Translations under genes and position numbers: made by a program | In this document: piece after piece, positions 22,356 through 31,676 of the stretch | Numbering within the stretch: position 1 is the first letter of the stretch | Layout of the letters: each line of letters starts with the position of its first letter | Assembly: GCF_028401385.1 (NCBI RefSeq) | Contig: NZ_JAQOMR010000001.1 | Location: forward strand, 3,516,501 to 3,580,500 | Length of the DNA: 64,000 nucleotides | DNA from: Marinicella algicola | Lineage (GTDB): Bacteria; Pseudomonadota; Gammaproteobacteria; Xanthomonadales; Marinicellaceae | Direction: 5' to 3' | Notes under the pieces: model-generated | Databases searched by the model: none | Told to the model about the DNA's origin: nothing | What the model saw: the letters and a program-made list of their open reading frames with translations, nothing else

Positions 22356-23639
22356 CTATTCCGGCCAGCGATCGTCCGGCCGCCAGAAGGCGAGCTTCGG
22401 CGTGTTCCACTGATCGGTCGGCAGGAAGGCGGTGCCGGGCGTCCTGAGATTTTCCTCGATCGCCTCGTAGTTCAGATCAACACCCAGACCCGGCTTCTCC
22501 GGAACCTTCACGAAACCGCCGTCCATGTAGTCGTCGTCGAGACCGGTCACGAGAGATGTCCAGAATGGCAGGTCCAACCCGTGATGCTCGAGCGCAAGGA
22601 AGCTGGAAATCGCCGTCGCGCAATGGACATTGGCCATGAACGCAATCGGCGAGCCGGCGAAATGCAGGGCTGTCGGAATGCCCGCTTCCTCTGCGTCGTC
22701 GGCAATGCGCTTGGTCTCGAGCATACCACCGGATGTGAGGAGATCGGGATGAATGATATCGAAGGCGCGCATTTCGATCGCTTCCTTGAAGCCGGCACGC
22801 AGGAACAATTCCTCTCCGGCTGCAATCGGGGTCAGGAGCGCATCGGCGACACGCTTGTGCGCGGCCATGTCGAAAAAGGGAACCGGGTCCTCGATCCAGA
22901 CAAGATCGTAGGGTTCAAGCGCCTTGCCGAAGCGGATTGCCTCGTCGGTCATCATGTACCCCTGGCCGAAATGGTCGACGCAGAGCTGAATGTCGGGGCC
23001 AACAGCCTTACGAACAGCAGCCACCACTTCAACGGCGTTCTGGATGCTCTTTTCCGTCAACTTGACGCCGCGACCCGCCCCCGGCGCCTTGAAGATGCTG
23101 GCCGGCCAGAAGTCGTAGTCATAGGGTGCGTCATGACCGATAAGGATCTTCTCGTCGCGCTCGAACAGGCTCGGACGCAGATCGAACTTGATGAAGGTAA
23201 GGCCCATGTCACGGCGGCTCTCGACGGCCTTGACAAAATCCTCGACGCTCGGATTATCCGGTGTCGGCGTGTCGCCATAAAGGCGAACGCGGTCGCGGTA
23301 CTTGCCGCCAAGGAACTGGTAGCAGGGCACGCCGTAGATCTTGCCAATAAGATCCCAAAGCGCGATCTCGATGCCGGAAACGCCGCCGCCCTCGCGGCCC
23401 CAGCTACCGAACTTTTTCATCACATTGAACAGCATGTCGACATTGCAGGGATTCTGGCCGATCAGCATGCTCTTGAACTGCAGCGCATTCTCGACATGGC
23501 CAGCGTCGCGGACCTCGCCGATGCCATAGACGCCCTGATTGGTGTCAATGCGAAGGATCGGATAGTCGTAATTCGATGCGACCACCGCCAGCCGCATGTC
23601 GGTGATCCTGATGTCGGTGGGCCGCGAATGGGTGTTCAC
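22356..23639 (-). CDS. Mandelate racemase/muconate lactonizing (enolase superfamily) acid-sugar dehydratase, substrate unknown
   Basis: This is a 427-residue enolase-superfamily protein with an N-terminal capping domain (YPILRIDTNQGVYGIGEVR) and a barrel. The likely metal ligands are Asp in LCVDHFGQG, Glu in VWIEDPVPFF and Glu in IAAGEELFLR. Further active-site candidates are HPDLLTSGGM and the His in ALHFAGSPIAF. It is longer than DgoD and distinct from it, with an insert after KFDLRPSLFERDE, so galactonate is unlikely to be its substrate. The family dehydrates aldonates and aldarates to 2-keto-3-deoxy acids. It probably starts at GTG 23639, with GAGGA five bases upstream. It lies between the ABC ATPase and a DapA-like aldolase, which would take its product. 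The frame is intact. Confidence 0.82.
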   Translation of the reverse strand: MNTHSRPTDIRITDMRLAVVASNYDYPILRIDTNQGVYGIGEVRDAGHVENALQFKSMLIGQNPCNVDMLFNVMKKFGSWGREGGGVSGIEIALWDLIGKIYGVPCYQFLGGKYRDRVRLYGDTPTPDNPSVEDFVKAVESRRDMGLTFIKFDLRPSLFERDEKILIGHDAPYDYDFWPASIFKAPGAGRGVKLTEKSIQNAVEVVAAVRKAVGPDIQLCVDHFGQGYMMTDEAIRFGKALEPYDLVWIEDPVPFFDMAAHKRVADALLTPIAAGEELFLRAGFKEAIEMRAFDIIHPDLLTSGGMLETKRIADDAEEAGIPTALHFAGSPIAFMANVHCATAISSFLALEHHGLDLPFWTSLVTGLDDDYMDGGFVKVPEKPGLGVDLNYEAIEENLRTPGTAFLPTDQWNTPKLAFWRPDDRWPE

Positions 23640-23742
23640 GGCGTCCTCGACGCGGCCGATTTCTTCGTTTTCCTCGTATTTGCAGACATGTCTGACCTCT
23701 TGAATGTTCGGGATGCGTGTTATCGTTGCTTCGTCTCGGCCG

Positions 23743-24669
23743 TCAGGCCGGGCGATGCGGATATTTCGGATTCATGTATTCGGTGGCACCGTCCAGGAGC
23801 GTCAGCATTTCCGCACGGGCATGATCGTCGAGCGTCCGGTAGCCGGTTTGGCGCCAGTGAGAGCCGGCGATGATGCCGCGTGCCTTCTCGACCTCCTTGC
23901 AGAGCGGAATGCCGTAGCTCGCCTCGAAATCGAGGAGCGGCAGCAGGCAGCGGAAGATCGTCCGGGCGAGCACCATGTCCTCAGCCTCGATAGCGTTCCA
24001 CAGCGCCACATGCACATCCGCGAATTCGCAGGCCGGCATGGTGCCGCAGATGCCATGCGGCAGTTCCTCCATCAGCGTTTTGCCGGCGCGGCCGCCCATG
24101 ACACCGATCAGCCGTTCGCCGGCAAGCGCCCTGATGTCGCCGGTCATCTGCGCAGGGTAGGCCGTCTCTTCCTTGATGAATCGGGCGTTCGGCAGTTCGT
24201 TGACGAGGTCGGCGAGCAGTTCGGCGCTCATCACCGTGGCGCCGAGGCCGATCGCGTTCTGGAGCACCAGCGGCAGGTCGCTTGCCGCGCTGATTGCCTG
24301 GTAATGCGCCTTGATTTCCGTCCGGGTGGCCGGATGAAAGGTCGGCGGCATGGCCATGATTGCATCGGCGCCGATCATGGTCGCATGCTCGGCGAAGGCT
24401 GCCGACATGCGCCAGTGATTGGCCGATACGCCGACGACGGTCTGGACCCTGCCTTTGGCTTCTTTCACAACGATTTCGGCCACCCGCCTGCGCTCGGCAT
24501 CCGAGAGATAGCCGACCTCGCTGGCATTAGCGGTGGACACGACGCCTTGGACGCCGCAGTCGAGGCAGAACCTGAGCGTTCGACGCAGTCCATCCTCATC
24601 AATGGCAAGGTCTTCGGTAAAGGGCGTCGTGACGATGACGAAGATGCCCCGATACGTATTGCGATCCAT
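23743..24669 (-). CDS. DapA/KDG-aldolase superfamily protein (class I aldolase or dehydratase)
   Basis: This is a 308-residue protein of the dihydrodipicolinate synthase/N-acetylneuraminate lyase superfamily. It begins YRGIFVIVTTPFTEDLAID, has STANASEVGYLSDAER in place of the usual GTTGE block, and carries the Schiff-base Lys in ARFIKEET (residue 166). The Tyr expected about 30 residues earlier is replaced (LPLVLQNAIG, usually YN.P), so true DapA activity is unlikely. The likely job is retro-aldol cleavage or dehydration of a 2-keto-3-deoxy sugar acid made by the adjacent enolase-family enzyme. It lies between the permease genes and that dehydratase on one strand. The frame is intact. Confidence 0.83.
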   Translation of the reverse strand: MDRNTYRGIFVIVTTPFTEDLAIDEDGLRRTLRFCLDCGVQGVVSTANASEVGYLSDAERRRVAEIVVKEAKGRVQTVVGVSANHWRMSAAFAEHATMIGADAIMAMPPTFHPATRTEIKAHYQAISAASDLPLVLQNAIGLGATVMSAELLADLVNELPNARFIKEETAYPAQMTGDIRALAGERLIGVMGGRAGKTLMEELPHGICGTMPACEFADVHVALWNAIEAEDMVLARTIFRCLLPLLDFEASYGIPLCKEVEKARGIIAGSHWRQTGYRTLDDHARAEMLTLLDGATEYMNPKYPHRPA

Positions 24670-24708
24670 CTTAATGTCTCTGTGTTTCGTTGGTTTCCAG
24701 CTGCGGCC

Positions 24709-25539
24709 TCACGAGGCCGAAAGCGCACCCTTGGTCATGCCGCTGACCAGGAAAGGTTCGAGCAGGATGAACAGGATGATGGCCGGCACGACGGAGAGCG
24801 TTCCAGCCGCCATCAGCAATTGCCAGTCCACTGACTGCTCACCCACGAATGACTGCATACCGACAGTCAGCACCTGCTTTTCGGGCGAGGAGATCAGCGT
24901 GCGCGCGAAGATGAATTCCGACCAACTCGTGAGGATCAGATAGACGCCCGAAGCCGCAAGCCCAGGCTTTGTCAGTGGCAGGATGACAATCCTCAGCGCC
25001 TGAAGCTGGCTGGCGCCGTCAATCATCGCGGCCTGTTCCAGCTCTCTGGGGATGCGGTCGAAAAAGCCCTTCATCAGCCAGGTCGCGAGCGGGATACCGA
25101 CGGTCATGTTGGCGAAGATCAGGCCGATATAGGTGTCGAATAGCCCGATATTGTTGTAGATGATGAACAGCGGAATGAGGATCAGCGTCGCCGGAATGAG
25201 CTTGCTGATGAGCAGACTGGCGCCGAGCGCCTGCTGCGGACGGCTGGTAAATCGTGACAGCGAATAACCAGCGAGCGTTGCGAGCACCAGGCTGATGGCC
25301 GAACTTCCGATTGATACGATCAGGCTGTTGATCGTCCAGCTGAGAAATGGCCTAGCACGGAAGACTTCCGCGAAGGCTGCAAAGCTGACCTGTGAAAAGT
25401 CCGGCAACAGCGACGGGTTGCGCGACAGGATGGCATCGGTCGGCATGATCGCCGTCATCACCATCCAATAGAACGGAAACAGCGTCACGATCGCGACAAG
25501 CACGAGAATGGCCCAACTGATGAAGCGTCTCAAGGTCAT
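24709..25539 (-). CDS. Sugar ABC transporter permease, MalG type, first system
   Basis: This is a 276-residue CUT1 inner-membrane permease with six predicted helices. The first is WAILVLVAIVTLFPFYWMVM. The cytoplasmic EAA loop that docks the ATPase reads EQAAMIDGASQLQALRIVIL and is followed by LPLTKPGL. The C-terminus GMTKGALS resembles the usual GLTAGAVK end of MalG. The start at ATG 25539 follows the MalF-type stop by about ten bases, with GGAG between. It belongs to the operon SBP, MalF, MalG, aldolase, dehydratase, ATPase, kinase, isomerase. The frame is intact. Confidence 0.92.
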   Translation of the reverse strand: MTLRRFISWAILVLVAIVTLFPFYWMVMTAIMPTDAILSRNPSLLPDFSQVSFAAFAEVFRARPFLSWTINSLIVSIGSSAISLVLATLAGYSLSRFTSRPQQALGASLLISKLIPATLILIPLFIIYNNIGLFDTYIGLIFANMTVGIPLATWLMKGFFDRIPRELEQAAMIDGASQLQALRIVILPLTKPGLAASGVYLILTSWSEFIFARTLISSPEKQVLTVGMQSFVGEQSVDWQLLMAAGTLSVVPAIILFILLEPFLVSGMTKGALSAS

Positions 25540-25550
25540 CACTGCATCTC

Positions 25551-26488
25551 CTATTTGAATTTCGAGCGCTGCGCGAAGATGGTGAAGATGGCGCCGATCA
25601 TCAGCGCAACGATGATCATCACCGTGCCGACCGCCGTGGCCGTGCCCATACGGAAATAATTGAAAGCTTCACGGTAGACGTAGAGCGACATGGTTTCCGT
25701 CGCATGGGCCGGTCCGCCGCCCGTGGTGCCGAAGACAATGTCGACGTCGCGGAAAATCCCGAGCGCGCTGATCATCAGCACCAGCATCGACGGCCCGCGG
25801 ATACCCGCCCAGGTGATGAAGCGGAACTTCTGGATATGGGTGGCGCCGTCGACATTCGCCGCTTCATAGAGCTCGCGCGGGATCGACTGCAGCGCTGCGA
25901 GCACGGTGAGCGTGATCATCGGATAGGATTTCCAGATCGTGGGCACCATGACCGAGATCAGCGCCGTGCGCCGGTCGACGAACCACGGGAAGTCAGCCGA
26001 CAGAATACCGAGATCACGCAGCATGGCGTTGAACACGCCGTAGGAAGAATCAAGGATCCAGAGGAACATGATGCCGAGCACGATACCGGGCACAGCCCAG
26101 GGGATAAGCACGATAGTACGCAGGATCCGGTTCCCCGGCAGGCGCTCGTTCAAAGAAGCGCGATCCCAAGCCCGATGGCGTAGGCGATCGCGATACTGCC
26201 GCCGACATAGACCACCGAGACGAAGACGCTGTTCCAGAACTGCGGATCCGACAGCACTCTGACGTAATTTCCGAAGCCCAGAGGCAAATCGTGAATGCGC
26301 GCGAAATTCATCACGCGGCCCTCGCGCAGCGAGATGTCGACGACCTGGTAAAGCGGATAGAGAATGAGCGTCAGCACGCCGAGCGCTGCCGGCAGGATAA
26401 GGGAGTAGGATAGGATTTGCTGCCGGCGATAGAAGTTCAAGCGCGTTCCGGCATGGCTGGCGTGCTCGGCATCCGACGACATGGACAT
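25551..26488 (-). CDS. Sugar ABC transporter permease, MalF type, first system, one frameshift
   Basis: This CUT1 permease has about 313 codons. The N-terminal part (YSLILPAALGVLTLILYPLY, NYVRVLSDPQFWNS) is in one frame and the remainder (TIVLIPWAVPGIVLGIMFLW, EAA loop ELYEAANVDGATHIQKFRFI, GTTGGGPAHATETMS) in another. The junction is near 26155 after GLGIALL, and the length of 938 (3n+2) points to one missing base. It forms the heterodimeric channel with the MalG-type protein at 24709-25539 and receives substrate from the binding protein encoded just upstream. Confidence 0.9.
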
Positions 26489-26569
26489 GAGCTTTCCCCG
26501 AATTGAAGGTTGGATATCAGTCCGCAGGCCGCAGCGGGAGAGAATGCGGCGGCCTGCGAAAGGTCAGCG

Positions 26570-27814
26570 TCAGTTGAGCGGGATCGCCCGTTCGAGCTGA
26601 CCTTGAGCATCCGCCATGATGTCCTCTGTCGGATCTTTCGTGGAAAGCAGACGCAGCGCCGCCTCCATCAGGACCGAGGAATACTCGGTGAAGTTCATCT
26701 GGATCGGCTGTTCCTTGGGAAACAGCGGCACAGCGTCCAGAGCCGAGGCGCTGGCGATTGCCAGATTGGGATGAGCTTCCTCGTCTTCCGGTGTCAGAAC
26801 GTTTGCGGCGCGGCCGGGCGGTTGACCGGTGGTCAGCAGATACTCGCGCTGCCATTCTTCCGAATTGGCAAAGGCGATGAATTTCCAGGCTGCATCCTCG
26901 ACCTCTTCATCAAGCCCCTCTGAGATGTTCATGATCAGACCACCGGGAGCGAGCTGCGGATCGAAAGGCAGCCGGCCCATGACAAGCTTCGGACGCATTT
27001 CCGGCGTCGCCCGCTCGAGCCAGGACCAAACCCAGGGCCCGTCGATCAGCATGGAGGTCCTGCCGTCGATGAAGAGCTGACGCGCGACAGACGAGTTGTT
27101 GCCGAGAGGGGCATTTTGCCCAACGGTTTCACGATAGGCATTCATCGCGTCGATGACTTCGGGAGACGTCAGATTGTACTGCCCGTCCTCGATTAGGTTC
27201 GCTCCGGCCCAGATGGCGTAGCGATGCACGTCTTCCACGGCGGTCGGATGCTCGGTGGTCACTGCCGACAGACCGAAAATGCCAGCATCGCGATCTGTCA
27301 TTTCAGCTGCGGTTTCCTTGAAGCTTTCCCAGCTGTCGGGAACCGGCAGCCCCGCCCCGGCCAGCATGTCCTTGTTATAGAAGAACTGGTAGGCGTTGTT
27401 GGACAGGAGAACACCGCGGGTCGCACCGTCCCATGTCAGAGCCTTTTGCGGCGCAGCCCAGTCGGTCGCGATATCCGTGCCTTCAATCCGGTCGTCAAGC
27501 GGCGCCAGCCAGCCCTGGGCGGCAAACGAGCCGAACAACTGCTCGTTGAGCTGCATGACGGCAGGCGCACGGCCGGAAGCAAAGCGGATCGTCATTTGCG
27601 GAAGATAGTCGGCGAAGGGAATGTAGATCTCCTCGATGGAAATATCCGGGTTCTCCTCCTCGAACGCGTCAATCACCGCATTCCACCAGTCCGCATTCCC
27701 CGGCTCCTGAAACTGCCAGGATGCGAAGGTAAGATTGACCTGCGCAGTCGCGAGTCCCGGAGCGGCCACAACACCGAGTCCGAAGACCGCTGAAAGCAAG
27801 AGCTTATTCAGCAT
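26570..27814 (-). CDS. Sugar ABC transporter substrate-binding protein, first system
   Basis: This is a 414-residue periplasmic binding protein of extracellular family 1. The signal peptide covers residues 1-24 (MLNKLLLSAVFGLGVVAAPG, ending ATA before Q). The mature part begins NLTFASWQFQEPGNADWW and has the family pattern of a central YNKDMLAGAGLPVPDSW hinge and DGRTSMLIDGPWVWSW. An AGGGAGGA site precedes the start by four bases. It leads the operon that also encodes permeases, dehydratase, aldolase, kinase and ATPase, so the ligand is likely an aldonate, uronate or oligouronide; sequence does not say which. The frame is intact. Confidence 0.92.
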   Translation of the reverse strand: MLNKLLLSAVFGLGVVAAPGLATAQVNLTFASWQFQEPGNADWWNAVIDAFEEENPDISIEEIYIPFADYLPQMTIRFASGRAPAVMQLNEQLFGSFAAQGWLAPLDDRIEGTDIATDWAAPQKALTWDGATRGVLLSNNAYQFFYNKDMLAGAGLPVPDSWESFKETAAEMTDRDAGIFGLSAVTTEHPTAVEDVHRYAIWAGANLIEDGQYNLTSPEVIDAMNAYRETVGQNAPLGNNSSVARQLFIDGRTSMLIDGPWVWSWLERATPEMRPKLVMGRLPFDPQLAPGGLIMNISEGLDEEVEDAAWKFIAFANSEEWQREYLLTTGQPPGRAANVLTPEDEEAHPNLAIASASALDAVPLFPKEQPIQMNFTEYSSVLMEAALRLLSTKDPTEDIMADAQGQLERAIPLN

Positions 27815-27945
27815 TCATTCCTCCCTGATTCTTTTCGGGGCCGCGTCTGACGACGCCAACAACCCGCTCCTCAAAAACGCGAAACCGATAAGCAAGCGAT
27901 CAGAAGCACGCTTTACGTCCATCGATTTCGCGATGGAACGTGCAT

Positions 27946-27977
27946 TATCGTATCAAACATGTCAATATCGTATCAAA
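27946..27977. promoter_or_regulatory. Two 12-bp direct repeats, candidate regulator sites
   Basis: TATCGTATCAAA occurs at 27946-27957 and again at 27966-27977, exactly 20 bases (two helical turns) apart, in the AT-rich gap between the divergent SBP operon and the GntR gene. A weaker AATATCATATG follows at about 27983. The rest of the 326-base gap shows no gene. Confidence 0.5.
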
Positions 27978-28140
27978 TAAATAAATATCATATGCAATCA
28001 TCCTTGAGCCGATGACCAAACTTGGCGTAAAGGATGCAACTCGTGCATTGTCCCATCAGGTGCGATAAAAGCATCCGATTGGGGAGCCTGACCGCGTTGC
28101 GCCGATCGGCCGGTCGCGGAATTTCGCCAGGGTGGATGAA

Positions 28141-28858
28141 ATGAGAAATTCGCGCTTGACCAACGGTCCAGAACTCAGCTTTTCGGGCGATAGCGAAACG
28201 GTCGAAACAAGCTATATGCGTGTTACGAAGCAGCTGAGAGAGGCAATTATCGCAGGGAGCTCCCGCAGGACAGCCGTCTCCCAATGGCGGCTCTGGCAGA
28301 GCAGTACGGCGTCAGTGTGCAGCCCGTGCGGGAAGCCTTGCAGCAGCTGGAGGGGAAGGCCTGGTCCGGATCGTTCCTAACCAGGGTGCCCGGGTTTCGG
28401 CGATTGATCGAAACCGCCTAATCTATGCACATGAGATCGGTCAGGCATTGGAAGGGTTTCTCGCAGCTCAGTTTGCCGAGGAGGCCTCGCTCTCAGCAAT
28501 CCGGACGCTGGAATCCATTCAGGTTGATCATGATCGGGCGGCGAATGAGCGGGACTGGCAAGCGATGGATGACGCCAATACCCTGTTTCACAACCTGATC
28601 AATTCCTACGGGGGCAATATCGAAGCCGCCCAGCTCTTGCGCCGCTATTATTGGCTGAGCCTCGGCTTAATGAATCAAAGCGGACGCAGCGCCGACTTCG
28701 CCGAACGTGTCACCTCCGAACACCACATTATGATTGACGCCTTCCACAAACGTGATGCCTCCATAGCGCGGCAGGTCGCTGAAGAACATGTCAAGGCAAC
28801 GCTTCATGACGTGCTTTCTGCTTTCGAAAAGCTTCAGAAAGAACGCCAACGAAAGTGA
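28141..28858 (+). CDS. GntR family (FadR-type) transcriptional regulator, frameshifted
   Basis: Pieces in three frames join to a GntR regulator of about 240 codons. The N-terminus is YMRVTKQLREAIIAG; then in the next frame SRLPMAALAEQYGVSVQPVR and EALQQLEG form the winged helix; then GLVRIVPNQGARVSAIDRN begins the wing. The C-terminal FCD-type all-helical domain (EGFLAAQFAEEASLSAIR, LFHNLINSYGG, HHIMIDAFHKRD) contains the His/Asp residues that bind metal and acid ligands. Breaks lie at about 28260 and 28358 in G-runs; the length is 3n+1, fitting two lost bases. It is divergent from the SBP operon, with paired repeats between them, and most likely regulates that operon. An in-frame GTG at 28132 is an alternative start. 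Confidence 0.8.
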
Positions 28859-28948
28859 GATTCCGCTAGCCCAGCAGCCACACGAGATTTTATGGGCCTT
28901 GGCCGGGACTGACCTACGCTCACAACCCAAGGCACTTGCGCACAGAAT

Positions 28949-30094
28949 TCAGTTGGCAGTTACGACGGTCGCAACTGAGTTGCCACCACCAGCCGACGGA
29001 TCAGTGTCCCGCTGAAGCATAACCGCTCTGCCCTTGTCATCGAAGAGATGCAAGCGGTCTCGATCGAAGCTGAAAAGCCCGTCCTTGCCGCGCTGAATCC
29101 GCAAATCACCATCGCCTTCCACGATGATTTGGCATTCGTCATATTCACCATAGACATAGGTGGTACCGCCAAGTTCCTCCACGACATCGCAATGCAACAT
29201 GACCTCGAAATCGCCACCCTTTCCAACGATGAAATGCTCGGGGCGAATGCCAAGCTCCAGCATTTCGCCGCTTGCAGGCAGCCGGCCAGGCGCGGAGAGC
29301 GATATGTCCTGACCATCCGGCAACGTGATTGTGAAGCTGTCACTTCCGACCGACTTTACACGCACAGGCAGGAAATTCATCTTGGGAGAGCCGATGAAAC
29401 CGGCAACAAAACGGTTTTCCGGCCGGTGATAAAGCGTAAGCGGGGTGCCGACCTGCTCGACCGCGCCATCACGCAGGACAACGATCGTGTCGGCCATGGT
29501 CATGGCTTCGACCTGATCGTGGGTGACATAGATCATCGTGTTGCCGAGCCGTTCATGCAGCCTGGTGATCTCGATGCGCATCTGTACCCGCAACTCGGCA
29601 TCGAGATTGGAAAGCGGTTCATCAAACAGGAACACCTTGGGCTGGCGCACAATGGTGCGGCCGATGGCAACACGCTGACGCTGGCCGCCGGAAAGCTGGC
29701 GCGGCTTGCGGTCCAGCAGCTCGCCGAGCTTGAGGATTTCAGCCGCTTCGCTGACGCGCGCCGCAATCACCTCCTTCGGTTCGCCGGCAACCTCCAGGCC
29801 GAAACTCATATTTTCCCGCACCGTCATATGCGGATAAAGCGCGTAGGACTGGAACACCATGCCAATTCCACGCGCACTCGCTTTCGCTTCTGTCACGCAT
29901 TTGCCGCCAATGTAGACATCACCTTCGGTGACCTCCTCCAGCCCAGCAATCATCCGCAAGAGCGTCGATTTCCCGCAGCCGGAGGGGCCGACAAAAACGA
30001 CGAAGGAACCGCCTTCAATATTGAGATTAACACCGTGGATGGTCTCCAGTTCTCCGAAGCGCTTGACCACGCGATCGAGTTTCACATCGGTCAT
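28949..30094 (-). CDS. ugpC: Sugar ABC transporter ATP-binding protein (UgpC/MalK type), second system
   Basis: This is a 381-residue CUT1 ATPase. Walker [10 protein letters not shown] is at residues 36-44, followed by [41 protein letters not shown] and [14 protein letters not shown]. The C-terminal regulatory domain contains FVAGFIGSPKMNFLPV and LGIRPEHFIVG, and an unusually long tail after HLFDDKGRAV. GGGAGG precedes the start. It is the last gene of the FAD oxidoreductase-SBP-permease-IclR group and energises the permeases at 30837-32609. The frame is intact. The symbol is the generic family name. Confidence 0.92.
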   Translation of the reverse strand: MTDVKLDRVVKRFGELETIHGVNLNIEGGSFVVFVGPSGCGKSTLLRMIAGLEEVTEGDVYIGGKCVTEAKASARGIGMVFQSYALYPHMTVRENMSFGLEVAGEPKEVIAARVSEAAEILKLGELLDRKPRQLSGGQRQRVAIGRTIVRQPKVFLFDEPLSNLDAELRVQMRIEITRLHERLGNTMIYVTHDQVEAMTMADTIVVLRDGAVEQVGTPLTLYHRPENRFVAGFIGSPKMNFLPVRVKSVGSDSFTITLPDGQDISLSAPGRLPASGEMLELGIRPEHFIVGKGGDFEVMLHCDVVEELGGTTYVYGEYDECQIIVEGDGDLRIQRGKDGLFSFDRDRLHLFDDKGRAVMLQRDTDPSAGGGNSVATVVTAN

Positions 30095-30117
30095 GATTTT
30101 CCTCCCGGTTCTGCCTT

Positions 30118-30840
30118 TCAGGCGTAGCTTTCAATTTCGCGGATCAGCGTCTTCAATTCGCCGACATAGCTCTCAAGAGCGCTGTCTTCGGTGGCGATAT
30201 CGGTAAACGCGATGCCGGCTTTTGCGCCGCCAACCGAAAAGGTGGCGGCGATATTGTTGATGCGGCCGGCCGCATCGCGCTGGCAGGCATAGCCGTTGCG
30301 CCTTATCGCGGCGATGGTGTCGGCAAGCCCCGCTCTTGCGTCCTCCGACCAGTCGGCGATGCAGAGCGCCAGCGCGTCGTCATCCATCTCGGCCAGAAGC
30401 GCCTTGCCGATCGAAGACTGCGAGGCGTGGTAGAGATGGTAGCCACCAAGGCCTTCGGCCGGGTTCTGATGGGCAAGTGAGTGATACATATAGACCACCG
30501 CATCCTTCCACAGAATGCCGATCGCCAGCGTCCGGTCATCGTATGCATGGCTGATCGCCACATGGGTCGCAGCGCGAAACAACGCGGAGGAATGAAAGCT
30601 CTGCGCCGCCAGAACATGCACCACCGGGCCGGGCAGATATTTCTTCTGCTGGTTCTGCTCGGCCATGCCGATGGCTTTCAGCGTCCTGAGCAGCCGGTTC
30701 ACCTTGATCATGTTGATGCCCAGCCGCTCGGCAAGTTCCTTGGTGCCAAGCGGATGATCGCTGGTCGTCAGTTCCTGAAAACAGCGGATACCATCGACAA
30801 GGCTCTGGTTGGGCTGGGATGTCTGGGGTTTGTCGCTCAT
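30118..30840 (-). CDS. IclR family transcriptional regulator (second copy)
   Basis: This is a 240-residue IclR-type regulator. The N-terminal winged helix reads QSLVDGIRCFQELTTSDHPL, then KELAERLGINMIKVNRLLRT. The effector domain carries the family segment YHLYHASQSSIGKALLAEMD and a C-terminal TFSVGGAKAGIAF. ATG 30840 overlaps the stop of the upstream permease (ATGA), so it is made from the transporter transcript, and the regulator probably senses the transported compound. The large palindrome at 36181-36212 in front of this operon is a plausible binding site. The frame is intact; an upstream extension of 36 codons overlaps the permease gene and is rejected. Confidence 0.87.
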   Translation of the reverse strand: MSDKPQTSQPNQSLVDGIRCFQELTTSDHPLGTKELAERLGINMIKVNRLLRTLKAIGMAEQNQQKKYLPGPVVHVLAAQSFHSSALFRAATHVAISHAYDDRTLAIGILWKDAVVYMYHSLAHQNPAEGLGGYHLYHASQSSIGKALLAEMDDDALALCIADWSEDARAGLADTIAAIRRNGYACQRDAAGRINNIAATFSVGGAKAGIAFTDIATEDSALESYVGELKTLIREIESYA

Positions 30841-31673
30841 TTCACCGCTCCCGAGGTCACGCCGCCGATGAATTGCTTCTGCAGCACGGAAAAGACAAGG
30901 ATAACCGGCGCGGCGACGATAAATGAGGCCGCCATGGCCCCGCCCCAATCGGCATTGTTTTCGTTGATATAGCGTAACAGAAGGCCGGGACCGACGGTGC
31001 GCTTGTCATCAGAGGTGATCAGCGTCATCGAATAGAGCAGATCATTCCACGACCACATGAAAGCATAAAGCGCAACGGTGATGAAGGCAGGCAGCGAGAT
31101 CGGCATGACGATGCGCCGGAAGATCTTCATATTGCTAGCGCCATCCACTTTGGCCGCCTCAATCAGCTCGTTCGGCACCTGCTTGAAATAGCTGTACATC
31201 ATATAGGTCGAGACCGGCAGCGCGAAGACGATATAGGAAACCGTCAGTCCGATACGGGTGTCGAGCAGGCCCACCGATTGCAACATTGGGTAGATGCTGA
31301 TCAACAGAACGCCAAATGGAAACATCTGCGCCGACAGGATCAGCAGCATCAGTGGGCGTTTCACCGGATAGTCGAATTTGGCGAAGCTGTAGCCGGCCAG
31401 CGCTGCCAGAACCGCGTTCAAAAGCGCCGAAGCGGTAGACGTGACAAGGCTGTTGCCAAGCTGGAGGATCAACGGACCCTGCGTGATGGCATTGATGAAA
31501 TGGCCGAGATAAGGCCGGTGCGGCACGAAGGTCGGGTCTGAAAGGTATAGCTCGGCGTTGGCCTTGAAGGCGCTCGACAGCGCCCAGTAAACAGGGAAGA
31601 ATAGAAAGAAGGCGATGACGGCGAGAATGACGATAAAGCCGGCCTTTTCCCGCCAGGTGCGCAGTTCAAGCAT
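30837..31673 (-). CDS. Sugar ABC transporter permease, MalG type, second system
   Basis: This is a 278-residue CUT1 permease with six helices. The first helix is FIVILAVIAFFLFFPVYWAL. The EAA loop is ELIEAAKVDGASNMKIFRRI and is followed by VMPISLPAF. The C-terminus is QKQFIGGVTSGAVK, the standard MalG ending. It starts three bases after the MalF-type stop and overlaps the IclR start by four bases. The frame is intact. Confidence 0.93.
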   Translation of the reverse strand: MLELRTWREKAGFIVILAVIAFFLFFPVYWALSSAFKANAELYLSDPTFVPHRPYLGHFINAITQGPLILQLGNSLVTSTASALLNAVLAALAGYSFAKFDYPVKRPLMLLILSAQMFPFGVLLISIYPMLQSVGLLDTRIGLTVSYIVFALPVSTYMMYSYFKQVPNELIEAAKVDGASNMKIFRRIVMPISLPAFITVALYAFMWSWNDLLYSMTLITSDDKRTVGPGLLLRYINENNADWGGAMAASFIVAAPVILVFSVLQKQFIGGVTSGAVK

Positions 31674-31676
31674 GGC

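Noticed and set aside
22350..23873. A 507-codon plus-strand reading frame opposite the enolase-family gene
   Set aside because: It mirrors a strongly conserved minus-strand gene with metal ligands and family motifs. Its own translation has no recognisable domain; GC-rich codon structure explains the open frame.
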